A stretch of DNA of 64,000 bases from Gordius sp. MW1 (taxonomy: Eukaryota > Nematomorpha > Gordioida > Gordea > Gordiidae): NCBI GenBank assembly GCA_964036665.1, contig OZ038531.1, forward strand, positions 22,712,591 through 22,776,590, given 5' to 3'. The stretch's first letter is position 1. Each line of letters begins with the position of its first letter. Below the pieces are notes generated by a model. It worked only from the letters and a program-made list of their open reading frames with translations. It was not told the DNA's origin and searched no databases. Positions 26,476 to 36,889 of the stretch are shown piece by piece. The position numbers were made by a program, and so were the translations under genes.

Positions 26476-26495
26476 TCCGGACGTAGGATCGCTCC

Positions 26496-27389
26496 CTACG
26501 CCCTATCCTCCGACGCCCCTTTCTTTCTTGGCGGGGGCGCCCTTCTCGGATTTTGAGGTCTACTAGCTTGACGAAAAGAACTGGCCTGTTCTGTGTACTC
26601 CATGCGGGGTCTCGTATAAGTCCTATACGTGTTGACTGGTTCCGTGTATGAGCCTAGTCCATTACGTTCTGCCCAATCTTTTGATTTTCCGGTTACCGCT
26701 TGCCAACCATAGTACGTGGCAAGTGCTAGTGTCTTAACCGGGTCCGAGAATTTATCTATAGTGTCCTCGAAGCAGTCGATGGATTCCCCCATTGATAGTA
26801 GAAACTCGGCTTCGTGGCGTTGGTATGGCGGGATCGACGGGTTCTTATCACAAGCCTCCTTTAGGGCTTTCAACCTCTTTTTCAGTAGCTCAACGTTGGT
26901 TGGTTCAAGTGATGGCGAGGTTTTGGCCTTCTCGATATCGATTATTCGTCTCAGTTCTGCGTCTGTGAGCATATGCATCTTTGCGGGTTGGGTGGATGGT
27001 CCCCAGTGAGTTAGGTCTTCCGCTGATTCATAGATGTGAGACGACGTCGCATGGACACCACTCGTGGTCGGTCTTGTTTCTCTGATCGTCGGTCCTGGTA
27101 GGCGTGATTCTAACAAAGCCTCCATACGGTTCATCTTGGAAGCCCAGCCGGCAATCAATGAATGGAGTTGAAAAGCTGATGGGATTGATTCGTTTTCAGG
27201 CGACTTCAGAGGGGAGATGATTGCCTTCGTCACAACCTTTGACTCCGTAAGGACCTTTTCCGTTTGGCCAGGGGGTAGATAGTTGTTCAAAAATGAGGTC
27301 TGCGAGAACATATCCATCATTGGGATTATTGTTTGGACTGTTGACACAGAGGAAGTACCAGGGGTAACGAAGGTAAGAGTAGTCATCAC
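26496..27389 (-). pseudogene. Gag-like first open frame of element D
   Basis: The frame opens with MMTTLTFVTPGTSS and ends in a basic SRPQNPRRAPPPRKKGAS-type tail. The middle (about residues 140-250) is predicted helical by composition and contains ATYYGWQAVTGK. It directly precedes the reverse-transcriptase frame, which is the place of gag in retroelements. I recognise no family domain, so the gag role is inferred from position and from the basic tail. Confidence 0.55.
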
Positions 27390-27634
27390 AATCTCTTTCT
27401 TTATCTTTTTTCATAAATTTATAATTATTTTACGGATGCACTTTCTACTTCTGTGTAGTATTTTATCGTCATTCCTATGGTCGTAGATGCGACTTTATCT
27501 GGTAAAACTCTTTATATCGCTTCTCTTTATCTCGCAGCAATGTTGTTAATATGTATTTTGCACATTGACCTTTAAATTATCAAATTTAATGTAAGTACTA
27601 ATTTTTTTTTTGGAAAAATAAACAAAGCGGGTAG

Positions 27635-27859
27635 TTTACAATCAGACAATTACTTTGAGTTATCACTCTAATGAAACGCTCATAAATTATAAATGGAAAC
27701 ACAAAACTGGATTAGATGAATTAGTTTGGGATGATTTAAGCCAGGGGCACACAAAACATCAAAAGTCATATTACTATTTCAAAGTAGATAATGCTTCAGT
27801 TGGCGAATATGGATTCTTTGTTAATAATCAATTGGTTAAAACTTACAACGTTACACCAG
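27635..27859 (+). pseudogene. Ig-like exon 1 of the array
   Basis: After GGGTAG the frame reads VYNQTITLSYHS, then NYKWKHKTG, and DNASVGEYGFFVNN followed by TYNVT. The position matching the donor of the 28480 exon (AATTGCAG|GT) is CACCAG|GC here, so it would need a rarer GC donor; this may be decay. The frame stays open to about 27907. Confidence 0.5.
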
Positions 27860-28479
27860 GCACAACAACCTTTTGTTATTTAATGAATATCATACCATAT
27901 ATTTTTTAAATTAATAAAATTAACATATATTAAAATATAGGTTAATTTTATATAAACACTTATTTATTAATAAAGATATTTTTGTATAAGACCCATACCA
28001 AAGATATGTAAAAGTATCCCTGAGTGAAAGCTTTACTCTTGAACAACCGAATGATGAACAGATAAAACGTTTTGTTGAATGGAACATTACCGGTCTACCA
28101 AAATATGGTTTTAAAGAGGTTAACAACGAAACTTGGTCTTTCAGTAGAAGAATTGAACATGCTTTCGATTTGGTAACGGCTTGCCTGTCCCTAAACGGCG
28201 TCATAACTTGCTAAAATATTATTAAAGGTACAAATAAAATCTTAAAGGCATACTTTCTTCCCAGATTTGTTATTGGCTCAAAAAACATCCATATCTCTCG
28301 ATACTAAATAATATGGTTATGACTTTCATCTTAATTTTTTATTTTGAATCGAGCAGTGTACTTTGAATAAAAAATAAATATTAAGATTTCTTAGCTAGGA
28401 TTTGCTTAGGACCGATCGCATGGTCGGTACATGGCCTGCCTCTGATAACTAATCACCCTAAACTATTTTATTCATTTAG

Positions 28480-28740
28480 ATTACAAGTCAATAAACGCAT
28501 TCCGAGGTGAGTCCGTGCGGTTTAATTACATTAATATGCATTCAATAAATCGTAAAAAATTAATGTGGAGATATAAATCTCCGCGAGGACGAACGTGGAG
28601 ATTATTAAATCGAGCAAAAAATATTCCATTTCATAAAAATTGGTTGGCCTACGATATTTCAAACGTAGATTATCATAATGTCGGTGAATATGGTATTTTT
28701 AACGATACGTTATTGGAGAGCTGGAATTTAACAATTGCAG
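28480..28740 (+). CDS. Ig-like exon 3 of the array (261 nt, phase 1-1)
   Basis: It is bounded by TTCATTTAG and AATTGCAG|GTATAA. The frame, open throughout, reads YKSINAFRGESVRFNYI, LMWRYKSPRGRTWRLL, YDISNVDYHNVGEYGIF and SWNLTIAG. Length 261 nt equals that of the 29286 exon. This is the best preserved unit: core Trp and GEY turn are present, disulfide cysteines are absent. Confidence 0.55.
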
Positions 28741-28937
28741 GTATAATTTAGATTCATAAAGTAGTAACACATACTTTTCATAATGAAATGGAACGGAATA
28801 CGATGAATTTACAAATTTAAGGTTATTTTAAATTCCTTATAAAAAGCTCATAAATATTGAAGAAATAAGTATTAATTTTAACATTTAAAACAGACGATGC
28901 CCTAAACATAAAAAACATCTCTATGCTTTTCTATCAG

Positions 28938-29203
28938 ATTACGAAGAGAAAGATATTGCGGTCAAATGCGGTGATCCAATCATTCTTAGCTTTCCAAATC
29001 TAAGATATTTACCAGATTTGTTTGGAGAAGATTTATAAACTCGAAAGATTATTTAGAATATAGTGCATCGGACCTTGATTTTGTTGGCAATGTAAATGGT
29101 CTTCTAAGCTTTAGAGCAGACAAGGCTTTACAATCTTACTTTACGAATTACCAACTCTATTATAAAAAATTCTTGCTTGCTAAATGGTTCATGACTGTCC
29201 AAA
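28938..29203 (+). pseudogene. Ig-like exon 4 of the array, frameshifted
   Basis: A good acceptor (CTTTTCTATCAG) is followed by YEEKDIAVKCGDPIILSF in one frame and then FVWRRFINSKDYLEYSASD ... LLAKWFMTVQ in another, with the change near 28990-29005. The donor-like CCAAA|GTAATA is in the phase used by its neighbours. The shift could be a true lesion or a sequencing error. Confidence 0.5.
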
Positions 29204-29285
29204 GTAATAGATTGAACGTATAAAAAGAATAGTTTTAAAATTAAAAATTTCACATGTTTGTAAAATTTCCAAAACTTACTATTAG

Positions 29286-29690
29286 ACTGTCCAGCGTTAA
29301 ATATAACTATAAGAGAAGGTAGACAATTAACATTAAGACATTATGAAGATGGAGGATCGTTTGAACCTTATGTTTGGAACAAATATGCAGGAGCAGATGC
29401 TAAGCCTCAATTAATTAAGAGGTCCGATTCAGTTAAAATTAATAATAACGAAATTACTATTAAAAATATAAACTCGACCCTCTGGGATGGTGTGTCTGTA
29501 ACTCAAAATGACAAAGAGTTAATAAGGTGGAATATTGCAACCACAAGTAAAGCATCTAATTTTTACAATTTAAAAGCAATTACAAATCTATATATTTACT
29601 TAGATAAGAGTGCGGCTTGTCAATTTAAGGTGTATGAAGATGGTAAATCTGGAAATTTTATCAATTTCATGGGACCCATCACCTATTAAA
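29286..29690 (+). CDS. Ig-like exon 5 of the array
   Basis: Following ACTTACTATTAG the frame reads CPALNITIREGRQLTLRHYE, YVWNKYAGAD, VKINNNEITIKNINSTLWDG and IRWNIATT. A donor-like ACAA|GTAAAG at 29547 in phase 1 would give an exon of exactly 261 nt, as for 28480-28740; otherwise the frame stays open to a stop at 29688-29690 and would encode a further 47 residues. Confidence 0.5.
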
Positions 29691-30609
29691 GTAACTATCA
29701 TTATAAAACTTAATTTATTACTTGCTAATTATTTGTTAGCAATGGCCATAGTAGCAAAATGGCTAATGGTCATTGATATATTTATCTTAAAACACGTATT
29801 GTCTCTTCATCTGTATCATGGTTGAGATAGATTAAGACAAATGATGTGTTATAAACTTTGGGTTATAAAAAAATTAGTCTTTCATATCAAGTTAAAAAAA
29901 CGTCAATGTAATTTGATTACCGGTTTGGCCATGAATATCTTGTAAACTTATATCTAATAAGGTGATTTTAATCTAGCATAGGCCACATAAACTACTCATA
30001 CCATATATTTCAAATAAGAAATCGTGTACGTGCATATCCACCATTTTTAAAGTTGCACTCTCATATTTAATGAATAAGGCTAGGAAGATTTATATCAAAT
30101 TATTTTAAGCAAGAAGAACTATTACACGCTGAATTAATAAATAATGGCGCTAAAATAAATATAATAGTTCTACAACATATTATTTATTCATTACTTAATG
30201 ACCTATTTTAGGATGTTATTTTTAATTTTAACAAATTATTAACTTTTTAAACTTTAAGATTTGCAAAAATTACTATAAAATATAATTTATTTTCTTAATC
30301 GTGCATATATTAGTATGGCGGTTTAACGGTACACTTTATCGTCGTTGATGAGCCGCCTATGTAGTTTATAAATTTAAATAAGTACTTATATACTGAGTAA
30401 AATTTTATGCATATAAATATGATTTAATCCATATATATATATTACAAAGACGTTTTTTTAGTTGTTATAAATAGTTAAATATGGTTCAGGAGGGTATTGC
30501 ATGGTTATGAATTTCGCTACAATTTGTATACACTACTTGTCAATCATTATGATTTTTGATATTATCCCATACCCTTCCTTTTGATACAAACCCTATTTTT
30601 ATTTTTTAG

Positions 30610-30930
30610 ATTCGAAGGAGTTTGATATTGAAATCAAAAAAACTAAGAATAATGTTCAGTGTCTTCTGAAAATGCGAATTATCACTGAGCGCAAAACTAA
30701 TATATGTAATTAATGATTATAAGTGCAAATTATATTTTTTTATATAATTAATCAGCGTCTAAGGCTGATAATGACAGAATTACTAGTTTTTATGATGGAA
30801 AAGTAGAATTATTTGGTTTAAAAGTAAAAAGTAAATTTTCAGTATGGAGGGAAATAATTATGTGTCTCATTCTTATGAAGATCAACTCGACGCCAATGAA
30901 GCAATGATAATTAACGTAAACATCATTTAT
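30610..30930 (+). pseudogene. Two more exon-like pieces of the Ig array
   Basis: Segment 30610-30705 (96 nt, phase 1-1) reads SKEFDIEIKKTKNNVQCLL between TTTTTTAG and ATAT|GTAATT. Segment 30756 onward reads SKADNDRITSFYDGKVELFG then KFSVWRE, after which the frame closes and resumes in another frame (YVSHSYEDQLDANEAMIIN). They are weaker than the units at 28-29.5 kb. Confidence 0.35.
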
Positions 30931-31069
30931 CCTATTTTATCATTCGTTTTAACATTTATTTAGATTGTTCAAAAGAGCCAGGCACCTTTTACTATCGAAT
31001 ACGAATCTAATTTCTATTAAGATATGTACTAAAATGCATTGAATTATATCAACTTACAATAAATACAAC

Positions 31070-31195
31070 TATCTGTAAATATAATTTATTTACCATAGCG
31101 GAATGTTTTCCCAATATTTACGATTCTTTATTTATTAATCTCACCTTCACAAAATATGTTCTTTTTATAAAAATAATAAATGATTAATATAAAAA
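31070..31195 (+). repeat. Fragment related to the 5869-7979 DNA transposon
   Basis: It shares AACTATCTGTAAATA, CATAGCGGAATGTTTTCCCAA, TATTTA and TCTCACCTTCACAAAATA with 7788-7925, in the same order and orientation. No termini are present, so it is a partial copy. Confidence 0.75.
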
Positions 31196-31514
31196 AAAAT
31201 CTATTAGTTTATTTTCATGCATCATAAATCAAAAAACCAAATTTAAATGTTAAATAAAATTTAAGTATCCACACTTTTTATCAATCAAAGTTATTTGTAA
31301 TTAAAAAAATTGTTATGCATCGCATAAACGTCCAATCTTACAAAATCGCTGCTGATTTGTTATAAATGCTTTTATTATTTTGTAATCTGGATACATGTCT
31401 TCAAAACTTTTTGTCAATACAATAATAAACTAAACTTATTTGCTGAATTCCTTTAATTTTTATAACTTTTCGTTTTATCTATAAAACACGTATGATGATA
31501 ATATGATATAGCCT

Positions 31515-31930
31515 GTGGCGTAGCTAGGGGAGGTGGCGTGGGTGCCAAATTCCCCTAAGAGCAAAAACGTGACATCATGGGTCCCCCAAGGGAAAACCCC
31601 TTGCCCCCTTAAGTAAATATTTTAATCTTATCTTAATTAAGAAACAATATGCGGATCTGAATTTTAATTATAATATTTCAAATAGAGATGCTGTATAAGA
31701 CAATAAAGGATGCAAATTTTATAAAATTGTTGAGTCGACATAATCCATTCTCTATTAATTTTTTAATTAATAACCGAGTTTTTTATAATTAATTTCCTCT
31801 TTATTTTTATCAATTAATCCGCAATGAAAAATAGTAGCAAGCAATACAGCTTACCTTATTTTTAAAGCCATCAGCTTTAATCGATAGCTTAAATCATATA
31901 AGTATTTAAAATTTTCCATTTCTAGGTTTA
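31515..31930 (+). repeat. Dispersed repeat beginning GTGGCGTAGCTAGG, copy 2
   Basis: Matches 1855-2260 over about 400 bases after a differing C/G-rich segment. Shared blocks include TCTTAATTAAGAAACAATAT, AATAAAGGATG and AAATTGTTGAGT. Confidence 0.65.
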
Positions 31931-32070
31931 TACAAATATAATATTAGGTGAAAAAGGGAGTCCTGAATGTCTGTGAAAACGGTACTTGGTGCTTTCATTC
32001 ATTTTTTTATATATATAAAAAAACAAAAAGATTCTGAGTCACTGACTTCTCATTCTCACATATTTCCATG

Positions 32071-32230
32071 AACGTAGCCAGGAGGGGGGCATGAGGGGGG
32101 GAGGCTGCCCCCCCTCTAAATTCAATAATTTGTTGAAATTGATTGAATTATTGCTAAAATTCAAAAAAGGATCATTTTGCCTTTCCCTTAATCATTATTA
32201 ACTCTCTCTAATTCCAATGCTGGCTACGCC
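32071..32230. mobile_element. Small ACGTAGCCAGG...GGCTACGCC element
   Basis: Terminal inverted repeats ACGTAGCCAGG and TGGCTACGCC lie inside flanking CATG on both sides, a plausible target duplication. The interior has G- and C-runs near the left and an inverted AATTCAATAATTTG / TTGAATTATTG pair. Confidence 0.65.
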
Positions 32231-32234
32231 CATG

Positions 32235-34159
32235 TTTATTTCTATCTAATGACAGTTGTAGCTCTTCATCTTTAAGTATTAATATACAAAAATTTCAAAA
32301 TCAAATGCACCATCAATTAGGTGATTTTAAAGCGAAATTATCTATTATCTTAAACTAGCCAGATTTAAATTGTCTTACTAACCGGAGTGAAAAAGGCAAA
32401 GAGGATTTTTAGAAGCATTGAATTCAAAACAAAAAAGTATAGCTCAAACGCAGATCTTATTATAAAATGATAACCACCTGGACCCACGTTCAACAATTTA
32501 TCATAAGAATTAGAGAAATATCTCTAATTTTGATTCCAATCAAACTAAATCTACTTTATCAAATACTGGATCTAATTTATTTGTCCATTTCACATGCTAG
32601 TTGTTTAACATCTCTTACCTTTTTTATTTACCACATTCACATATAAAGCCAATAATTTCGAAAAATGGCTTGCACACCATATTTTCCCCTTCATTAATAA
32701 TACCCCATTAGAAATTTGAGCAGCACATATTGCTTTTAAATTTATATTAATAAAAAAATCCTGAATTTAATGACAATTGTTAATGCATCAAAATTTCAAG
32801 GGATGAAAATCATAAAAAAATTCTTTATATATGTCATTGGATTCAACAAAATGTACACAAGCACTAGGTTTGTTCTGTGCCTCTCACATATCTCTTCATC
32901 TAAAAGTGTTAATAACATTTAAATTCATCTAATTTTGACAGGATCATTTTACGTTAAAGTTCATTTTTGGTGGTGGTAAGGGGGTTTGTGCACATAAAAC
33001 TATATTATTATCAGGGACAATAACTTTTAAATACTCATTCTCGAATTTACGAATTTTAATTTAACAATTAAGTTTTTTTTTATATTTTATGTTACAATTT
33101 CCCCTTTTAAGGATTTAACCTTAAAAAGGCTTTTAAATGTTGTCATTGTTTTCCTGATATAAATCCTGCCTAAAAATACTGCCAATATCGTAAAATTAAA
33201 ATTTGTTATATATATGGCCAAGAGTTTTTTGGGCTGCGGCAATACTGATTTCTAAACAAACTTGTTGTATAGTTTCTTTTATCATTTGTGTTATTTTTAA
33301 AAATATCAAAATTTCCTTGTCAATATCCCGGTTCTACTTTGTGCTATTACAACTCATTTGTACACAAACTTAATATACCTTGTGTAATTTGTATGTAAGT
33401 TTCAACTACATTACTTTGTTTTATTTATGAATAATTTTTTATTATTTTATGCCTTATAACATATTAGGGATCTGAGACATAAACTTAATTGGATAAAAGT
33501 ACTTCAATCGCGTTTGACCTCTTCCCACTTGTGTGAAATCAAAGCTCGCCCCCCCCCCAAGGTAAAAAGGCAAGCTAAGCCACTAGGTATTGCAAATTAT
33601 TTGCCAAATTGTGCAAATATATAATTTAAATGACAACTCATTTATTTAATATCAGTTTTTTTCAAGTGCACCAAGATCATTTGATAAATATTTGAATTAA
33701 AATAAAATAAAAATTAATGGCATATTAAGTTTGCTTTAAATTGAATGTGAGAGACAAATTGATACAAATCGGCTGTTCTATTTAAAATTTGTTATTATCT
33801 CAATATAACAACCCCTCTTTTTTAAAGGGTCCCAGTTATGTTCCATTTTTTAAATAAAATATTTTAAGGAATGGTGTATTCCTAATAAATTCATACGCTA
33901 ATATGATCTTAGATACACGAAAAACATGGAACTATGATGTAGTCTATAAAGTTGCAGCTATTTATATCTTTAATAATAACATAAACAGTTTAAACTTGCT
34001 ATAATAATTTCTAACTTGGTGAGTGAAAGAAGGTTAGACCGCTTTGGCCTCGGTGTTAGGTAAATAAGGTTAGATCAATAGTGAACATTTAAAATAATTT
34101 GACCTAATTTAATCAAATAAAATAGCAATTAAGAGGCGATTGTCAAATTATAGGAATAA
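32235..34159. other. No gene seen
   Basis: Long AT-rich stretch. A C-run with AAGCTCGCC at 33540-33560 may be the remnant of a small element. I see no exon-like frame and no RNA gene. Confidence 0.4.
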
Positions 34160-34232
34160 GGCGCCATGGCTTAGTTGGTTAAAGCGCCTGTCTAGTAAAC
34201 AGGAGATCCCGAGTTCGAATCTCGGTGGTGCC
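34160..34232 (+). tRNA. tRNA-Thr (anticodon AGU)
   Basis: A complete cloverleaf of 73 nt: acceptor GGCGCCA with TGGTGCC (one G-U pair), D stem GCTT/AAGC, anticodon stem CCTGT/ACAGG with loop CTAGTAA (anticodon AGT), T arm CCGAG-TTCGAAT-CTCGG. It is followed by a T-run (CATTTTTG) suited to RNA polymerase III termination. There is no intron. The conserved TGG...GGTTCGAA internal promoter boxes are intact, so this is probably a working gene that reads ACU/ACC/ACA through inosine. Confidence 0.95.
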
Positions 34233-35030
34233 TCATTTTTGCGCTAAAGTAAACTTGAATATAATGCAAGTTCGAACAAGAGGCTGTAAAAATTGTATGG
34301 CTTTATGGCCTAATAATATACTATTTTTTGGGCTAACGTTTACTTTTGTTTGTAATTATATAGCATTTCATGCTTTGACTTAGCCAAGTTTTATATTGGT
34401 CATCAAAACTAGAACCTCCTAAAACGTCCAGTCCTTAACTTCAACATTGCCTATTTAGGTTTTTGAAATTAAATTTTAAGAATATATTTTAAATTGTGTA
34501 AATTAGTAGCCTTGATAATAAATTAAAATATTGGATTGTTAGATATACCTTAATTAATCCGCCTAGTGTTGTAAATATGAAGGTATTTAGGTGGCGCTAA
34601 TTTGGTTTTGGTATGTAGTTTCGAAACCTTATAAGGTTAAAATTTGCAGAGTTTTACGTCTATTAAGGCGGGGACAAAGATTGCGAGTATTAATAAAAAC
34701 ATAATAACCATTTAATGCTTTGAAGTTGTAAATATATGAAACCTTTAAAGAATTGGATGATTAATTTGATTTGTGATTTAAGAAATTTAAATTATTCAAT
34801 TTTTTTATATGTAGTAGTTTTATTTAAATACAACGATATAAAAAAATTACATTCACGACTAGAATACTCTAAAAAAGCGCTAAAACTAAACGGATGGCAT
34901 TGATCCATATATGAAAATCGTATTGGATTTAACGATTTCCATTATGATCTCTTGCCTGATACAAAAGTACTCTTTCATCAGATCGCGTTTTTAATTTGTT
35001 GCAAGAGAGCCAGAGAATGCCTAAACTTCG
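34233..35030. other. No gene seen
   Basis: AT-rich sequence between the tRNA gene and the LINE fragment; no exon or repeat boundary recognised. Confidence 0.4.
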
Positions 35031-35684
35031 GATTGCGGTTGCCACTACGGAAATGAATAATGTGTCCGCGAGAGAGGAGTATATGGTTGTCTTTCTGTAC
35101 TCTGCACTTACTAAAAGGTCAGGAGAGGAGTATGTCGACCGTGGTACCTAAGTAAAATTCAGTCCACAGGGCTATGGATTGAGTGTGACGCCGTCTGTTC
35201 TCTTCCCGTCGGTTATACTAAGGCCGACGGGCTCATAGGTGCTGGATAGGCAGGCTCCTAAGGTACTGGCCGATGATTTTGTTGATCGCCATGTGCCTGA
35301 GGTTTCGGCGTTTGCTGTATTTAAATGGAGGGGATTATGTCCATTTGGACCGTGTGTTTGCAGAGATCGCATACGAATGGGGATTCGATGTCACAGCCGA
35401 GACAGAGACCTATGGCAATGCGTAACTCTCCCCAGACATATGGAATCCCAAATTTCTGCCCGGGATTGCTTCGAGGCATTCGTTATCGCTCTTGGAAGAA
35501 GCCCAATCAAAAAGGAGTTTTCCCGAGAGCCTCATGGAAGTGCAGGTCTGGCTGGATGTCATGCCAGAGATAAGGGGGTGGGTACTCATGTGCGATAATA
35601 TAAAAATCGGCAGTATTTTACTTATTTCATTTGCGGTCCACTAAACACGTCAGCGTAGATTGCGGGAAAAGCTTCCTGTGTAAG
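35030..35684 (-). mobile_element. LINE copy 2, endonuclease half
   Basis: On the minus strand this contains VAIGLCLGCDIESPFVC followed by YEPVGLSITDGKRTDGVTLN, matching the zinc region and the (R/K)PD endonuclease motif of restriction-like-endonuclease LINEs and the 16.4-17 kb copy (AVGLRLGCDIVSPF, PDGVTIIPW). Stops and frame changes are present. Its right edge ends in the GTAAG target duplication of element G, and the reverse-transcriptase half of the same copy resumes at 44504. Confidence 0.7.
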
Positions 35685-36109
35685 TATAGAAAGACAAAAA
35701 ACACCATGATAATATTATTTATTAATTATTGATAAAGATATTATAGAACCGTGATATTATGAACGTTTAATCTTTATTACTTACATAACTTCCGAATATA
35801 ACAATTAATACGAACGTTAAAAGACTATATGGTAAAAAAGATGAGTGGCGAGATTACAATGGGAAAACAGATAAAAATGATGTGGGTAAAACAAATGGAA
35901 GAGTGTGTGTATGTTTGTTGTCTTCTATCTTTTATACCACGATGGTGTCAAAAACACAACAACATCAATACCAATAGTGCTTCCCCATTGATGTATAACG
36001 CGCATCATTAAATGGCTTGGCGTGATTGACGTGTAAATAAGTGAATTGATATGACTGACGTGTAGCGCGCACCAGTAACTGAATAGATAGACGTACGGCG
36101 ATTACCACA
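35685..36109 (-). repeat. 3' LTR of element G
   Basis: It starts (minus strand) TGTGGTAATCGCC and ends TCTTTCTATA. Its partner is 44082-44503. Adjacent outer bases are GTAAG. Confidence 0.92.
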
Positions 36110-36229
36110 CCATCCCCTTTATGAAAGACCCCCAACGAGGACGGGAGCGGGGAGTCAAAAAAAATGTAGCGGGCCGTCAGGTACGGGAACGGCCTCCCCG
36201 ATAGACGTCATTGGGTCCGCACTTGCTAC

Positions 36230-36840
36230 CCATTATTGCCGTCTGGCTGACCCCCTCGCTTTGATTCTCGAACCGCTAGATCGTATTCTAACAGCGTTAC
36301 CGTCGCCATCGGCGCCAGTACCGCGTCCGTATTCACGACATCGGGTGGGTCAAGGTGCATCGCTACACTGACAGCAGCCTCACCCACGCCGGCGTTTACA
36401 GACCCTATCGACGAGACACTAGGCGCCCCCGGCGGTGTTACCGTTGTGCCTCCACACGCGGCCCTCCGATGCCGGCGTAGGCACAAACTACACCACCTTT
36501 GGGCAGCCCTGCGTCGCCCTCCGCGCGCCGCCGTCGGGGCAATCACCGTGCCCCCTCGGACCGGGTGAACCGGCGGAAGGACTTCTCTGGGATCCCTCCG
36601 AACCCCAGCAGTCGAGGTACCGCTGCCCCCAGCGCCTCCTCCTCGACTGATTCTACCACCTCGTTCTCTATTCCCGGGCTGCGGGGCACCGCCCTGGGAA
36701 TATCTTCGTTCGTGGAAGCTCACCATATGAGGGATACCGTCTCGGCCCACCACGAACGATACGAAAAGGTCCGTCGGGGCGTAAAGCGGATCAATCACTT
36801 CCACCCTGAACCGGCACCATGATGCGATAATGTCCATCTA
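36230..36840 (-). pseudogene. Extra frame between integrase and 3' LTR of element G
   Basis: About 200 residues, markedly GC-rich compared with the whole window, with a Gly/Arg-rich middle (GGRISRGGGAGGSG, TAARGGRRRAAQ) and a CSLCLRRHRRAACG motif that could be a small zinc-binding or RNA-binding patch. No membrane segment or signal peptide, so it does not look like an envelope gene. Its place, 3' of pol, is where some Gypsy elements carry an env or accessory gene (family knowledge). The function is unknown. Confidence 0.5.
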
Positions 36841-36889
36841 ATGCACAATAATAAATATAAATATTATCGCATATCAAAGATAACCCATT

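Larger units (their letters stand above)
25290..27420 (-). mobile_element. Retroelement D of unfamiliar type, fossil
   Basis: Two minus-strand coding parts lie head to tail. The first (about 26496-27389, near 297 residues) has no motif I recognise; it has a helical, charged middle and an Arg/Pro-rich basic tail, as expected of a nucleic-acid-binding gag-like protein. The second (about 25300-26475) has a Pro/Thr-rich start, then reverse-transcriptase motifs: FIPKSNGSPRLIADL, ATKIDMKSAFFSIPI, VLPMGASFSPFVLQQ, a YLDD box and SILTPVQELSYLGIDI. No LTR pair, integrase or RNase H is visible. The PMG-S-SPF box and the LTP-Q-SYLG thumb are more like DIRS-type or hepadnavirus-type reverse transcriptases than the Gypsy ones nearby. 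The element is incomplete; both parts are more GC-rich than their surroundings. Confidence 0.65.
27635..30935 (+). pseudogene. Decaying host gene of repeated Ig-like exons
   Basis: Several plus-strand segments encode related domains of about 85 residues, each bounded by AG/GT-like sites in phase 1. They are 27635-27859, 27991 to about 28200, 28480-28740, 28938-29203, 29286-29546 (open on to 29690), 30610-30705 and 30756 to about 30930. The domains share an early hydrophobic strand, a core Trp (YKWKH, LMWRY, YVWNK) and a late turn (VGEYGFF, VGEYGIF) followed by a W/Y-N-x-T strand, the outline of an immunoglobulin fold. The usual strand B and F cysteines are mostly absent. The 28938 exon needs one frameshift to read through and the last exon is interrupted, so part or all of the gene is a pseudogene. 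Neither a signal peptide nor a membrane segment was found. Family unknown. Confidence 0.55.

Noticed and set aside
29890-30085. Ig-like exon on the minus strand
   Set aside because: The reverse frame (ITLLDISLQDIHGQTGNQ) is suggestive, but it is interrupted by a stop and opposite in strand to the array; too weak to call.
36435-36822. Plus-strand frames over the GC-rich part of element G
   Set aside because: GC-rich DNA keeps several frames open; the minus-strand frame is collinear with pol and longer.
36230-36840. Envelope gene in element G
   Set aside because: No signal peptide, membrane segment or cleavage site; the Arg/Gly-rich composition does not fit an envelope protein.
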